64,000 nucleotides of DNA from positions 310,001 through 374,000 of the forward strand of contig NZ_JAUCCU010000002.1 in assembly GCF_034675845.1 (NCBI RefSeq), written 5' to 3'. The position numbers and the translations under genes were made by a program. The notes under the pieces are model-generated. The model was not told the origin of the DNA. It searched no databases and saw only the letters and a program-made list of their open reading frames with translations. Shown piece by piece: positions 36,801 through 44,766 of this stretch. Source of the DNA: Castellaniella sp. GTDB taxonomy: Bacteria; Pseudomonadota; Gammaproteobacteria; Burkholderiales; Burkholderiaceae_B. Position 1 is the stretch's first letter; every line of letters starts with the position of its first letter.

Positions 36801-37017
36801 CAACGATGCCACGATTGCACGCACCATTGTGGCCCTGGGCATCAGCCTGGGCTTGCGAGTCATCGCCGAAGGCGTGGAGACCGCCGAGCAGCGTGATTTT
36901 CTGCAGCGTCATCATTGCCATACCTGGCAGGGATACCTGTTCAGCCGCCCGATTCCGCTGGCCGATTTCGAGGCGCTGGTGCGTATGGATCGGCAGACCA
37001 GGATGCCGCTGATTTAA
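33844..37017 (+). CDS. CHASE-PAS-GGDEF-EAL c-di-GMP signalling protein
   Basis: About 1057 residues. Order: N-terminal membrane helix (about 14-34), periplasmic CHASE sensor (about 60-260), second membrane helix (about 320-345), two PAS domains (about 360-480 and 490-610), GGDEF domain (about 615-780), EAL domain (about 800-1050). The GGDEF motif is GDDEF (residues 699-703) and no RxxD inhibitory site is seen before it. The EAL domain keeps its metal and catalytic residues: Glu830 (EAL), NVSPRQ, ELTE, LDDFGTGYSSL, IKID and EGVET. It is therefore probably a c-di-GMP phosphodiesterase with an altered cyclase domain. Start at ATG 33844 has GGAG six bases upstream; a TTG at 33832 is less likely. 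Confidence 0.9.
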   Translation: MAAARWHRGLNRWWAGVLVCLLGLGLTAILVHQQLDVSRAARQTRFSHQIQATSQAVSQRLLAYTQVVASFRDLFLIWPHLSRSQFEQVAQRHAVPDAYPELVNLSFVRYVTAAELPDYERRMRVQNLQSNGIDAPFVHPPGLSGDHYIVEFLWPYQNNQGVLGLDIASQPTNLAALLTARDTDEPVLSAPFSLVQQPTAPQAVVVRYPVYVTTSDVGVAQLPRFIGAVGAVIQVQEMLDGIRAAGFLRGLSVQIFDAGGVDDPPVEQSGRSPFGASLLHAAQSLSDPLQATSQLDLLGRRWSLQYTQAQHLLSAGERWLPWWVGGTGLALSLLLGALVNSLMLRHRLAVSDVAATHQALEHSEERFRAVFNQAAIGVSLTDVRTGRLVRVNQRYASIMGYTAAELLHCSFQALTHPDDLKEDLRWMARLQAGEIPEFQLEKRMLHKDGHDIWVELTVSPILQAGAAPDYHVAVIQDVTERRRMQDALRDSEHHLRTLLDHLPVGVCLVDAQQQIVFRNQQFLQICGYDIQDMPDVRAWWMLTIPDSHDRREIRRSWERQWRPDAKVGETRAHLETLILCKDATVRLVELSGLKFGADYLMTIVDLSARKAAEEEIHYLAYNDALTDLPNRRLLVDRLEQALALSSGHRQYGALLMLDLDHFKTLNETRGHEAGDELLRQVAYRLRTGLAQAHTIARHGDDEFVIVLTDLAEQIEDAAREVESIGQQILNLLRTPYQLQNTYYHSSVSVGACLFRGRGEKVDELLRRADLAMYQAKSAGRNTLRFYDPRMQDVVHGRAALEADIRVGLEQNQFELFYQAQVGPQGIIGCEALLRWQHPRDGYVPPASFIPLAEESGLILPLGDWVLRTACQQLAKWAEDPAMVGLRVAVNVSPRQFRQADFVDQVLAALAGTGADAHLLELELTEGLLLQNLEDTVQKMERLKRYGLSFALDDFGTGYSSLAYLKRLPLDQIKIDQSFVRDVLTDPNDATIARTIVALGISLGLRVIAEGVETAEQRDFLQRHHCHTWQGYLFSRPIPLADFEALVRMDRQTRMPLI

Positions 37018-37104
37018 CAAACCGTTTCAACTCCGGGAGGCCGCGCCATTGTTGGTTTGCGCGCTGCCCAGCGGTCTGGCGGGCAGGTTTTGGTCATTTT
37101 TCGA

Positions 37105-37152
37105 CCACTACATGTAGTGTGTTTGTTGTAGCATATGCACAATATTTGGTGT
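37105..37152 (+). promoter_or_regulatory. Two NrdR-like boxes upstream of nrdAB
   Basis: CCACTACATGTAGTGT (37105-37120) contains a perfect 14-bp palindrome, and GCACAATATTTGGTGT (37137-37152) is a weaker copy. Both fit the NrdR box (ACACTATATATAGTGT-like). Their start-to-start distance is 32 bases, about three helical turns, as expected for NrdR box pairs. The rest of the 205-base gap before nrdA shows no gene. Confidence 0.8.
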
Positions 37153-37222
37153 GAATTGCCAGCACAACAGAATGCTGACCGCAGCACATCATCACCCACT
37201 CCCACCCAAAGAAGATACTGCC

Positions 37223-39739
37223 ATGATCAAGACCGTCGTCAAACGTGATGGACGCAAAGAACCTTTTATTCCGTCCAAGCTCAATGGCTGGGGTGAATGG
37301 GGTGCCACCACATTGGGCGATCGCGTGGATTGGCCGTCCGTGGTGCTGGAGACCGTCACCAATATGCCCGAGGAGTGCTCCTCGGAATTCCTGCAGATAC
37401 AGTTGATCCGACACTGCCTGGATGCCGATACCTGGTCGTATAACCGCATGGCCGGGCGCTTGTATGCCGCCTTGGCCCAAAAAGAACTGAAAGACGTCTG
37501 CGGCGGGGCTTTTCCCTCGGTGTTGACCTTGCATCGCCTGCTCGAACAACTAGGCTACATGGAGCGCCTGGATTATTCTGAAGAAGAATACTTTCAGGTC
37601 GAGGGCATGATCGATCACACGCGTGATTTCGAATATGCTCACTATCAGATTCATACACACCGGTCCAAATACGCCATCTCCGACCGCGTCAAGGGCATAC
37701 ACTACGAGACCCCGCAGTTCGTCTACATGCGCATGGCCATGGCGTTGGCGGTGGACCAGCCGCGCCAGCGCCGCATGAACGACGTGGCGAAATTCTACGA
37801 ACACCTGTCTAAAAACCGCATCAACGCCCCCACGCCCAACCACATCAATCTGGGTACTCCTTTGCGTGGCTATGCCAGTTGCTGCCTGTATGCCTCGGGC
37901 GATTCAGCGCGATCCATCGCGGTGGGCAACCATATTGCCAATACCATGACCTACATGAGCGCCGGCATCGGGTCCTACCTGCAGACGCGCTCGGTCAATG
38001 ATCCCGTGCGCGGCGGCGTGATTCGTCACCAGGGGAAGCTGCCCTATCTGCGCGCGGTCGTGGCTGAAATCAAGGCCAATCTGCAAAATGGCCGTGGCGG
38101 TGCCTGCACCAGCTATTTTTCCATCTTCGACCCCGAGGTCGATGTGCTGCTGCGCCTGAAAAACCCCATGTCCACCGAGGACCGCAAGATCCGCGGTATG
38201 GATTATTCCTGGGGCGGCAATCGTTTTTTTGCCCGCAAGGTCGCCCGCAACGAAAACATCTTTCTGTTTAACTGCTATACCGCGCCAGATCTCTACGATG
38301 CCCTGTACAGCAGCGACGAGGCCCGCTTCGAGCAGCTCTATGCCAAATACGAAGCCGATCCCAGCTTCAAGAAACAGACCGTCAATGCCCGCGAACTGCT
38401 GATCACCGCCATTAACGAGTGGAACGAAACGGGCCGCGTCTACGAGCACAACATCTACGAGATGAATCGTCATACGCCCTTCAAGGGCACGATTTACAGC
38501 TCTAACCTATGCTCCGAGATCGCCTTGCCCACGGAGCCCTACAACCACATCACCGAGCTTTACCAGACGACGGACATCAGTCTGGTGGAATTCGAGGATG
38601 CCGATGGACGCCTGCATACCCTGCAGCCGGGTACCGGGATGGTGGACACGACCCGTGGTCAGATCTATCAGGAAGACCTGGCCGCCGGCGACACCTTGGC
38701 CGATGGCCGCCAGGTGGCGCGCATCGTGCGCTATTCCTCGCCCGAGGTCGCTACGTGCAATCTGGCCGGCATTGTGGTGTCCAACATCGAGTCCGATGCC
38801 CAATACCAAGAGGTCGCCTACTACGCCTTGCTGATGATCGACAAATGCATTCACCTGGCTGACTATGAACTGCCACACGTCGGGGTCACCTCCAAGGCCC
38901 GGCTGAACGCAGGGGTGGGGATGCTGGGTCTGGCCCATTTGATGGCGCGTAGCCATAAGCGCTACACCGAAACCGAAGGCAAGCAATTCGTGCATTGGGT
39001 GGCCGAACGCCATTATTACCATCTGGTGCAGGCCAGCCTCCAACTGGGCCGTGAACTAGGTAACGCCCCGTGGATGCACAAGACCCGCTGGCCTCAGGGC
39101 TGGTTGCCGATCGACACCTACAACCCCAACATAGACAAGGTCGCTGATTTTAAAAACCAGTACGACTGGGAATCCCTGCGCGCCGAGATCGTTGCCAATG
39201 GTGGTATCCGCAATTCAGTGGTGGCTGCCCACATGCCGACCGAGACCTCGGCGAATTCATCGGGCACCACCAATGGCGTCTATCCGATTCGCGAACTCAC
39301 CATGATCAAGACCGATAATCAGCGGGTCAATTACTGGGCCGCTCCCGAAGGCGATGAACTCGGTGCCTGGTATGAATCCGCCTGGGAAGTCCCGGCCCAG
39401 GACATGACTGACATCTATGCCATTATTCAAAAATGGACCGATCAGGGGATCTCGGCAGACTTCTACCGCAAGGTCATCGGCGACGCCAGCATCGAGTCCA
39501 CCGAGATGATCCAAAACTACCTGTACCGGGTAAAAATGGGCCTGAAGTCAAAATACTACATGAACCAGAAAACCTCGGCCGGGATGAAAAAAATCGCAGA
39601 TATCCCGGCGGCCCAAGGCTTTGTCAATCTGGCGGGCACCGTGGGCATCCATATCTCCGCCGGTCAGCCCCTGGCCGAGGCCATCCATGGCATGGATGAC
39701 CCCGATGATCCTGTTTGTGCCGGTGGCTGCACCCTGTAA
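37223..39739 (+). CDS. nrdA: Class Ia ribonucleoside-diphosphate reductase alpha subunit, with insertion
   Basis: 838 residues. Reduces ribonucleotides to deoxyribonucleotides using a thiyl radical supplied by NrdB. An N-terminal ATP-cone (about 1-90) is followed by the catalytic barrel. Active-site cysteines are Cys220 (ASCC), Cys430 in SNLCSEI with Glu432, and Cys512 (ATCNL); the C-terminal shuttle pair is CAGGC. The spacing Cys430-Cys512 is 82 residues against 23 in E. coli (439-462), so about 60 residues are inserted, at roughly 445-505. Part of the insert (RGQIYQEDLAAGDTLADG) looks like Hint-fold strands. Start at ATG 37223. Confidence 0.95.
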   Translation: MIKTVVKRDGRKEPFIPSKLNGWGEWGATTLGDRVDWPSVVLETVTNMPEECSSEFLQIQLIRHCLDADTWSYNRMAGRLYAALAQKELKDVCGGAFPSVLTLHRLLEQLGYMERLDYSEEEYFQVEGMIDHTRDFEYAHYQIHTHRSKYAISDRVKGIHYETPQFVYMRMAMALAVDQPRQRRMNDVAKFYEHLSKNRINAPTPNHINLGTPLRGYASCCLYASGDSARSIAVGNHIANTMTYMSAGIGSYLQTRSVNDPVRGGVIRHQGKLPYLRAVVAEIKANLQNGRGGACTSYFSIFDPEVDVLLRLKNPMSTEDRKIRGMDYSWGGNRFFARKVARNENIFLFNCYTAPDLYDALYSSDEARFEQLYAKYEADPSFKKQTVNARELLITAINEWNETGRVYEHNIYEMNRHTPFKGTIYSSNLCSEIALPTEPYNHITELYQTTDISLVEFEDADGRLHTLQPGTGMVDTTRGQIYQEDLAAGDTLADGRQVARIVRYSSPEVATCNLAGIVVSNIESDAQYQEVAYYALLMIDKCIHLADYELPHVGVTSKARLNAGVGMLGLAHLMARSHKRYTETEGKQFVHWVAERHYYHLVQASLQLGRELGNAPWMHKTRWPQGWLPIDTYNPNIDKVADFKNQYDWESLRAEIVANGGIRNSVVAAHMPTETSANSSGTTNGVYPIRELTMIKTDNQRVNYWAAPEGDELGAWYESAWEVPAQDMTDIYAIIQKWTDQGISADFYRKVIGDASIESTEMIQNYLYRVKMGLKSKYYMNQKTSAGMKKIADIPAAQGFVNLAGTVGIHISAGQPLAEAIHGMDDPDDPVCAGGCTL

Positions 39740-39814
39740 GCCATCGCTGTTTGTCATGCGCCGTTTGCCCCTGGTATGTCCAGGGGCACTTCACACTGTA
39801 CGGATATTCACATC

Positions 39815-40912
39815 ATGTCAGAAAACGTTTTCAACTATCAAAAACAAGACTACGAGAAACCCTTGCTTTTTCTAGGCGAAAAACAAGGTCTGTTCGATAC
39901 CATCAATCGGCACTATCCAGATATTTGGGCGCTTTATAAAACCCAGAAATCCCTGGACTGGGACGAGAACGAATTCGACTATTCTTCTTGCAATGCGGAT
40001 TTCAAGAACTGCCCGCGTGCCACCTATGACATGATGGTCAAGACGCTGGCCTGGCAGTGGGAAGCCGATAGCGTGGCCTCGCGTGCCATTGCCCCGGTAC
40101 TGGCTCCCTTCATCACATCCTCCGAACTCTGGGCCGCCTGGCAGCGGATTTCCGACAACGAGGTCGTGCACGCTGCGACCTACTCGGAAATCGTGCGCAA
40201 TTCCTTTGACGATCCTTCCGCCATCATCGACGAGATTCTCAGCGTGCGCGAGGCCCACGATCGCCTGGCCTGCGTGGTCAAGGCCTTTGCCGATGGCTAC
40301 GAGGCCTCGCATCAATACGCCCTGGGTCAGATCGACAATAATCAAGACACCTATAACGCCCTGTTCATGATGGTGGTGGCGCTGTTTTGCATGGAGCGCA
40401 TCCAGTTCATGGCATCGTTTGCCGTCACCTTCGCCATTTGCGACACGGGCATGTTCCAGCCCATCGGCAAGGCCATCCAGAAAATCGCCCAGGACGAACT
40501 CGAAATCCATGCTGAACTCGACCGCGCCGTCCTGAAAAACGAACTGGCTACCGCCCGCGGCCAGCAGGCCTTTGCCCAATGCCGCCTCGAAATCGAGCAG
40601 TTGATCGCCGAGGTCGTCGACAGCGAACTCGACTGGATTCATTATCTATTCTCCGAGGGCCGCGAACTGGTCGGCATGAATAGCGACCGCCTGGCGGCCT
40701 GGACACTGTATTGCGCCAAGGATGTCTACAACACCCTGGGTATTCATACGGATCGCTATGAATTTCCCTCGTCAAACCCGCTTAAGTACATGGAAAAATG
40801 GCTTAACATCAGCAAAACCCAGGCTTCTCCCCAAGAACAGGATATTGCTGCCTATAAGGTCGGCGTCATGCGCCGTACCGACGAGGGCGTGGTTTTCGAC
40901 GACGAGTTCTAA
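39815..40912 (+). CDS. nrdB: Class Ia ribonucleoside-diphosphate reductase beta subunit
   Basis: 365-residue ferritin-like di-iron protein that generates the tyrosyl radical for NrdA. Iron ligands Glu116 and His119 and radical Tyr123 (EVVHAATY) match E. coli Glu115, His118 and Tyr122; the Asp ligand is in WEADS. The presence of this Tyr places it in a tyrosyl-radical subclass, not class Ic. It lies 75 bases after nrdA and is presumably cotranscribed from the NrdR-box promoter. Start 39815 is the first ATG giving the conserved N-terminus; the ribosome site is weak. Confidence 0.95.
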   Translation: MSENVFNYQKQDYEKPLLFLGEKQGLFDTINRHYPDIWALYKTQKSLDWDENEFDYSSCNADFKNCPRATYDMMVKTLAWQWEADSVASRAIAPVLAPFITSSELWAAWQRISDNEVVHAATYSEIVRNSFDDPSAIIDEILSVREAHDRLACVVKAFADGYEASHQYALGQIDNNQDTYNALFMMVVALFCMERIQFMASFAVTFAICDTGMFQPIGKAIQKIAQDELEIHAELDRAVLKNELATARGQQAFAQCRLEIEQLIAEVVDSELDWIHYLFSEGRELVGMNSDRLAAWTLYCAKDVYNTLGIHTDRYEFPSSNPLKYMEKWLNISKTQASPQEQDIAAYKVGVMRRTDEGVVFDDEF

Positions 40913-40932
40913 TCAGGCTTTTGCTGGCGCGT

Positions 40933-41784
40933 TCAATATGCCTCGGGTTCTATATCCGCCTGTTGGCTGCGCAGTGAAAACTCGCGCGGGGTTTCACCCG
41001 TGTGTTCCCTGAAGGCTGCGATAAACGACGACAGGCTTTCATAGCCGCAGGCCAGCGCCACATCCGTGGTCCGCATGCCTTGCTCCAGCAGGGGCAGGGC
41101 ATGCACCAGCCGGGCGCGTTGGCGCCACAGCCTGAATCCCAGCCCTGTCTGTTGCTGGAACAAACGCGTCAGGGTTTTTTCCGACAGGCCAATCTGATGG
41201 CCATACTGGGCCAGGCCTGGGGCTGTATCCGGATGCTGATGCTGTTGGCGGCACAAGGCCTGCAGGCGCTTGTCCGATGGCCAAGGCAGCACCAGGCCAG
41301 CCTGTCGGCATACTGCGATCTGATCCGCCAGCACCTGAGCCAGGCGCCCATCCGGGCCGTCCAGCTGGTATTCAATCGGAATCGTGCTGAAGACCCGGAT
41401 CAGTTCCTGCAGCAGCGGTCGGATCACCAGCACACGGCAGTCCGGCCAATCCAGGCCCAGCGCTTCTCCGTCTATGTATAGGCTGCGAATGACCGTATAG
41501 GGGGACTCATGGACCCGATGGCGTATCCCTGCCGGAATCCATACCGCGCGCTGAGGCAGGGCGATGAAACGCGCCTGCGCCGTGACGACCTGCAAGTGTC
41601 CACGAATGGCATAGGACAGCTGGGCCCAGCGATGTTGGTGCGGACGTGGAATGATCATATTGGACTGGCTGTCGATATGACCATACAGAGGGCGGGGCAG
41701 CGCGTTTAAAAAGCCACGCTGAATAATGGGCGCGTGACCCGGAATGCGTGCTGTGGCCGGTGCTTTGGACAGCTTATTCGTCAT
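40933..41784 (-). CDS. AraC-family transcriptional regulator
   Basis: 283 residues: an N-terminal cupin-like sensor (about 45-120, RPHQHRWAQLSYAIRG) and two C-terminal HTH motifs (about 190-280: IGLSEKTLTRLFQQQTGLGF and VALACGYESLSSFIAAFREH). It is convergent with nrdB (20 bases apart) and divergent from the urea transporter-crcB genes. It may control them or itself; the ligand is unknown. Confidence 0.9.
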   Translation of the reverse strand: MTNKLSKAPATARIPGHAPIIQRGFLNALPRPLYGHIDSQSNMIIPRPHQHRWAQLSYAIRGHLQVVTAQARFIALPQRAVWIPAGIRHRVHESPYTVIRSLYIDGEALGLDWPDCRVLVIRPLLQELIRVFSTIPIEYQLDGPDGRLAQVLADQIAVCRQAGLVLPWPSDKRLQALCRQQHQHPDTAPGLAQYGHQIGLSEKTLTRLFQQQTGLGFRLWRQRARLVHALPLLEQGMRTTDVALACGYESLSSFIAAFREHTGETPREFSLRSQQADIEPEAY

Positions 41785-41909
41785 CCTGCGATGTCCGTTC
41801 GAAGATACTTCATGGTTTATTGCCGCTAAACATAAGTCCCAGAGCTGTTTATTCTACGTCCTGAGAGCCCCGGACCGCCGGAATATCTGTGTTGGATATC
41901 TACATGATG

Positions 41910-41941
41910 CCAGCCAGGTGTTCTGGTTGGTCCTTTTTTTT
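41910..41941 (+). terminator. Intrinsic terminator inside the urea transporter leader
   Basis: CCAGCCAG/CTGGTTGG stem (one G-T pair) with a 5-base loop, then TCC and eight T. On this strand no gene ends nearby (nrdB ended 1 kb upstream), and the urea transporter starts 84 bases later, so the hairpin sits in a 5' leader. A second small hairpin (ATATC/GATAT) precedes it at about 41883-41899. The rest of the 241-base gap (41785-42025) holds no recognisable gene and no riboswitch class I could assign. Confidence 0.7.
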
Positions 41942-42025
41942 GGGGTAAATTACGGACAGTGGCGGCATATCCTCCATCAGGCCACACCGCATGGTGGTGA
42001 TGGCGGATTATCCTGATCCTATCGA

Positions 42026-43024
42026 ATGGGCATGAAAGCAAAAAGCAATGATGTAGTCACGGTCTGTCTGCGTGGCGCGGGACAGGTCTTCTTCATGGAA
42101 AGTGCGCTGGCAGGCTGCTTGTTTATTGTTGCCATTGCGTATGCATCACACGAGACTGCCCAGTGGTCGACGACAGCAGGCGCGGTTTTTGGCTTGGTGG
42201 TAGCCACCTTGGCGGCTTTGTGGTTGAACCATGATCAGGCGGCGACTCGGTCGGGCTTGTATGGCTTCAATGGCATGCTGACTGGCTTGGCCTTGGCGAC
42301 TTTTGTGGCACCCTCGCCCTCGCTCTGGTTTTCTATTGCCCTGGGGGCCGCCGTCAGCACCGTGGCGACGGGGGCATTTGCTGCAGTGCTCACTAAAACC
42401 CGGGGGATTCCGGGTTCTACCGGGCCTTTTGTGCTGATCGCCTGGTTGATGCTGGCAGGGATTGGTGCGGTGGGGCCGCCCAACGCCGCTTCTGTAGTTC
42501 TCCTGCCTGGGCATCCCGCCAGCGCCTATTTGGGCGGGGTTGCGCCGATTCCCGCTGCAGACGAGCTGCTGCAGATATTTTTTCGCAATATTGCCCAGGT
42601 TTTCCTGTTGGAGAGCGCGGTCAGCGGCGCCATTATCCTGCTGGGCATCGTGTTTGCCTCGTGGCGTGCTGCGGTGGCGGCAGCGGCAGGTTCTGCAGTC
42701 GCCATGGTTTGTGCGCTTGCACTGCAGCTGGACCCTGTGATGGTCATGCGGGGCTTATATGGCTTTAGTCCGGTACTGACTGCCATGGCGGTCGGGGTGG
42801 TTTTTTTGCGCACCTCTGTTCGGGTGGCGGCCTATGCTTTATTGGCGACAGTGGCCACCGTCTGCGTTCAGGCCGCCTTCAATGTGCTGATGGCGCCGAT
42901 CGGGCTGCCCGTGTTGACTGCGCCTTATGTGCTGGTCATGTACTTGTTTGTGGCTGCTAAACCCATTTTTTTCCTGGCTGTGGGCGGAACCGACTCCATG
43001 CACAAAACATCGCCTCATGCTTGA
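42026..43024 (+). CDS. Urea transporter (UT family)
   Basis: 332-residue polytopic membrane protein with an internal duplication. The two halves carry the repeated signature GLYGFNGMLTGLALA (about 73-87) and GLYGFSPVLTAMAV (about 245-258), which is typical of the UT/Yut urea channel family. It should allow passive urea, or a similar small amide, to cross the inner membrane. Urease genes are not in the window. It overlaps the first crcB gene by 8 bases, implying an operon. A second ATG (42032) is an alternative start. Confidence 0.88.
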   Translation: MGMKAKSNDVVTVCLRGAGQVFFMESALAGCLFIVAIAYASHETAQWSTTAGAVFGLVVATLAALWLNHDQAATRSGLYGFNGMLTGLALATFVAPSPSLWFSIALGAAVSTVATGAFAAVLTKTRGIPGSTGPFVLIAWLMLAGIGAVGPPNAASVVLLPGHPASAYLGGVAPIPAADELLQIFFRNIAQVFLLESAVSGAIILLGIVFASWRAAVAAAAGSAVAMVCALALQLDPVMVMRGLYGFSPVLTAMAVGVVFLRTSVRVAAYALLATVATVCVQAAFNVLMAPIGLPVLTAPYVLVMYLFVAAKPIFFLAVGGTDSMHKTSPHA

Positions 43025-43424
43025 TCCCAAACACCTCCAGGACATGGGCCTCACGGGCATGCTTTGGGTGGGGCTGGGCGGGGGCTTTGGGTCACTCCTG
43101 CGCTGGCAGGTGGGGAAATTGGTCGGTGAGCGCTACCAAGGCAATTTTCCGCTGGCTACTTTTTTGGTCAATATCAGCGGGGCCTTTGTCTTTGGTTATC
43201 TCAGTATTTATTTTGCCGTGTCCTGGCAAGATCGCGCTGGCGACGCCCTGAATACCGCCATCCTGACCGGTGTGCTGGGCGGATATACGACATTCAGCAC
43301 CCTGATGCTGGATGTGCTGAAGTTAAACGGCGGCAACCAACGCAAGCTGGCACAGGCGTATCTGGCTGCGTCGGTCGTGCTGGGGCTGATGGCTGCCTGG
43401 CTGGGTGCTTTGTTGGCGTATTGA
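43017..43424 (+). CDS. crcB: Fluoride channel CrcB/Fluc (first copy)
   Basis: 135-residue, four-helix membrane protein of the CrcB/Fluc family, exporting fluoride. Typical features: GGGFGSLLRWQVGKL near the N-terminus, the pore-region LATFLVNISGAFVFGYL with the conserved Asn, and GVLGGYTTFSTLMLDVL carrying the Phe/Thr box. Its start lies inside the end of the urea transporter gene. It is followed by a second, divergent crcB copy. Confidence 0.93.
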   Translation: MLDPKHLQDMGLTGMLWVGLGGGFGSLLRWQVGKLVGERYQGNFPLATFLVNISGAFVFGYLSIYFAVSWQDRAGDALNTAILTGVLGGYTTFSTLMLDVLKLNGGNQRKLAQAYLAASVVLGLMAAWLGALLAY

Positions 43425-43438
43425 TGACGGAGAAACCC

Positions 43439-43816
43439 ATGAAATTGGCTTTATTGGTGTTTATTGGCGGGGGAATAGGGGCCGTCGTGCGTGAGCTTTT
43501 CATGCGTTTCAGTCCGACTGGGCTGGGTGGTTTTCCGCTGGATATCTTGCTGGCCAATCTGCTGGCGTGCCTGCTGCTGGGGCTGGTGGCTGCTGCGCGG
43601 GCGCAGGGCAGGATCGGCGATCAGTTCTATCTGTTCATGGCGACTGGCGTGACGGGCGGGCTATCTACGTTTTCCAGCTTTGCCTATGGCCCGGTCGTGC
43701 TGATGTCCGGGTCTTCCATGGGCCTGTTGATCGCGGTTGCTTATGTGCTGATCAGCCTGGCGCTGGGCTATCTGGCGATGCTGGCGGGTGGCAGGCTAGG
43801 CAAAGACCGGGGTTAA
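43439..43816 (+). CDS. crcB: Fluoride channel CrcB/Fluc (second copy)
   Basis: 125-residue CrcB/Fluc protein with the same landmarks: FIGGGIGAVVRELFMR, LLANLLACLLLGLV (conserved Asn) and GVTGGLSTFSSFAYGPVV. Start at ATG 43439 has GGAG seven bases upstream; an ATG at 43424 touching the preceding stop is less likely. It differs enough from the first copy to be an old duplication; paired CrcB proteins may form heterodimers. Confidence 0.93.
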   Translation: MKLALLVFIGGGIGAVVRELFMRFSPTGLGGFPLDILLANLLACLLLGLVAAARAQGRIGDQFYLFMATGVTGGLSTFSSFAYGPVVLMSGSSMGLLIAVAYVLISLALGYLAMLAGGRLGKDRG

Positions 43817-43856
43817 AGCCACATTGCAAAGAAACTGTTTTTCCGGCCTACAACGC

Positions 43857-43892
43857 AAAACAGGCCGGATTTCGTTTGAAATCCGGCCTGTT
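43857..43892 (-). terminator. Rho-independent terminator of tRNA-fMet
   Basis: Perfect 14-bp stem AACAGGCCGGATTT/AAATCCGGCCTGTT with a 6-base loop. On the minus strand it is followed by T residues, so it ends the tRNA transcript just 6 bases after the CCA. It may also limit read-through from crcB on the plus strand. Confidence 0.85.
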
Positions 43893-43898
43893 CTAAAC

Positions 43899-43975
<77 letters not shown>

Positions 43976-43988
43976 TCTGAAGAACTGA

Positions 43989-44018
43989 ACTATAGCATAA
44001 TCTGTAAAAATAATGCAA
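43989..44018 (-). promoter_or_regulatory. Promoter of tRNA-fMet
   Basis: On the minus strand: -35 TTGCAT (44013-44018), 18-base spacer, -10 TATAGT (43989-43994), 13 bases before the tRNA 5' end. It lies in a 68-base AT-rich gap shared with the scpB upstream region. Confidence 0.7.
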
Positions 44019-44043
44019 GCAAAGCTTTGGAGTTCACGATAAA

Positions 44044-44766
44044 ATGACGGAAGCGGAAATCCTGCGGGTGTTAGAAACCGCCTTGTTGTGTGCGGATGCA
44101 CCTTTGTCCTTGGCGCAGATGCGCAGTTTGTTTGAAGACATGATTTCCGGAGACGACCTGCGTCGCCACTTGGCTGCCTTGCAGCTGGATTGGCAGGAGC
44201 GCGGTCTGCAACTGGTGCAATTGGCCGGTGGCTGGCGTTTTCAAAGCCGTCCCGACATGCAGCGTTACCTTGGGCGTCTTAATCCCGAAAAGCCCTCTCG
44301 TTATTCTCGTGCTTTGCTCGAAACCCTGGCCATTATTGCCTGGCGTCAGCCGGTCACTCGTGGTGACATCGAGGATATCCGCGGGGTGACGGTATCGGCA
44401 CAGATCATTCGTACCCTTGAAGACCGCGGTTGGGTGGATACCTTGGGGTATCGGGATGCGCCGGGACGGCCTGCCTTATTGGGCACGACGCGCCGTTTTC
44501 TGGATGATCTGGGGCTGCGGGCGCTGGACGAATTGCCTGATCTGGAGCCTGAGGCGGCCGAGCATGTCCTGGGAACCTTGCCGTTGGTGGAAACTGCCGA
44601 CGCCGTCCGACCCTCTGATGCGGAAACTCGGACAGACGCTGATGCCGCCGCGCCCGTTGCCTTTGGCGAAACCCTCTATTCAATATCGGAATCTCAAGGA
44701 GCCACCGAACCCCATGACAGCAGAACTCGAAGTGACAAAACAAGCGGCTCCCGAGAAAGCCACTAA
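44044..44766 (+). CDS. scpB: Segregation and condensation protein ScpB
   Basis: 240 residues. Two winged-helix domains (about 1-80 and 85-165, SRYSRALLETLAIIAWRQPV) form the usual ScpB core, with the conserved RGVTVSAQIIRTLEDRGWV and RPALLGTTRRFLDDLGL. It acts with SMC and ScpA in chromosome compaction. The acidic C-terminal tail is longer than usual, partly because the end overlaps rluB by 53 bases. scpA is not adjacent. Confidence 0.93.
   Translation: MTEAEILRVLETALLCADAPLSLAQMRSLFEDMISGDDLRRHLAALQLDWQERGLQLVQLAGGWRFQSRPDMQRYLGRLNPEKPSRYSRALLETLAIIAWRQPVTRGDIEDIRGVTVSAQIIRTLEDRGWVDTLGYRDAPGRPALLGTTRRFLDDLGLRALDELPDLEPEAAEHVLGTLPLVETADAVRPSDAETRTDADAAAPVAFGETLYSISESQGATEPHDSRTRSDKTSGSRESH

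Noticed and set aside
38555..38740. Active intein in NrdA
   Set aside because: The insert is only ~60 residues and lacks the N-terminal Cys/Ser, the block B His and the C-terminal His-Asn needed for splicing.
41785..42025. Fluoride riboswitch upstream of the crcB genes
   Set aside because: Expected for a crcB operon, but I could not find the conserved core (GATG...; CTGATG.C...CTAC) in the right order. Only the terminator hairpin is supported.
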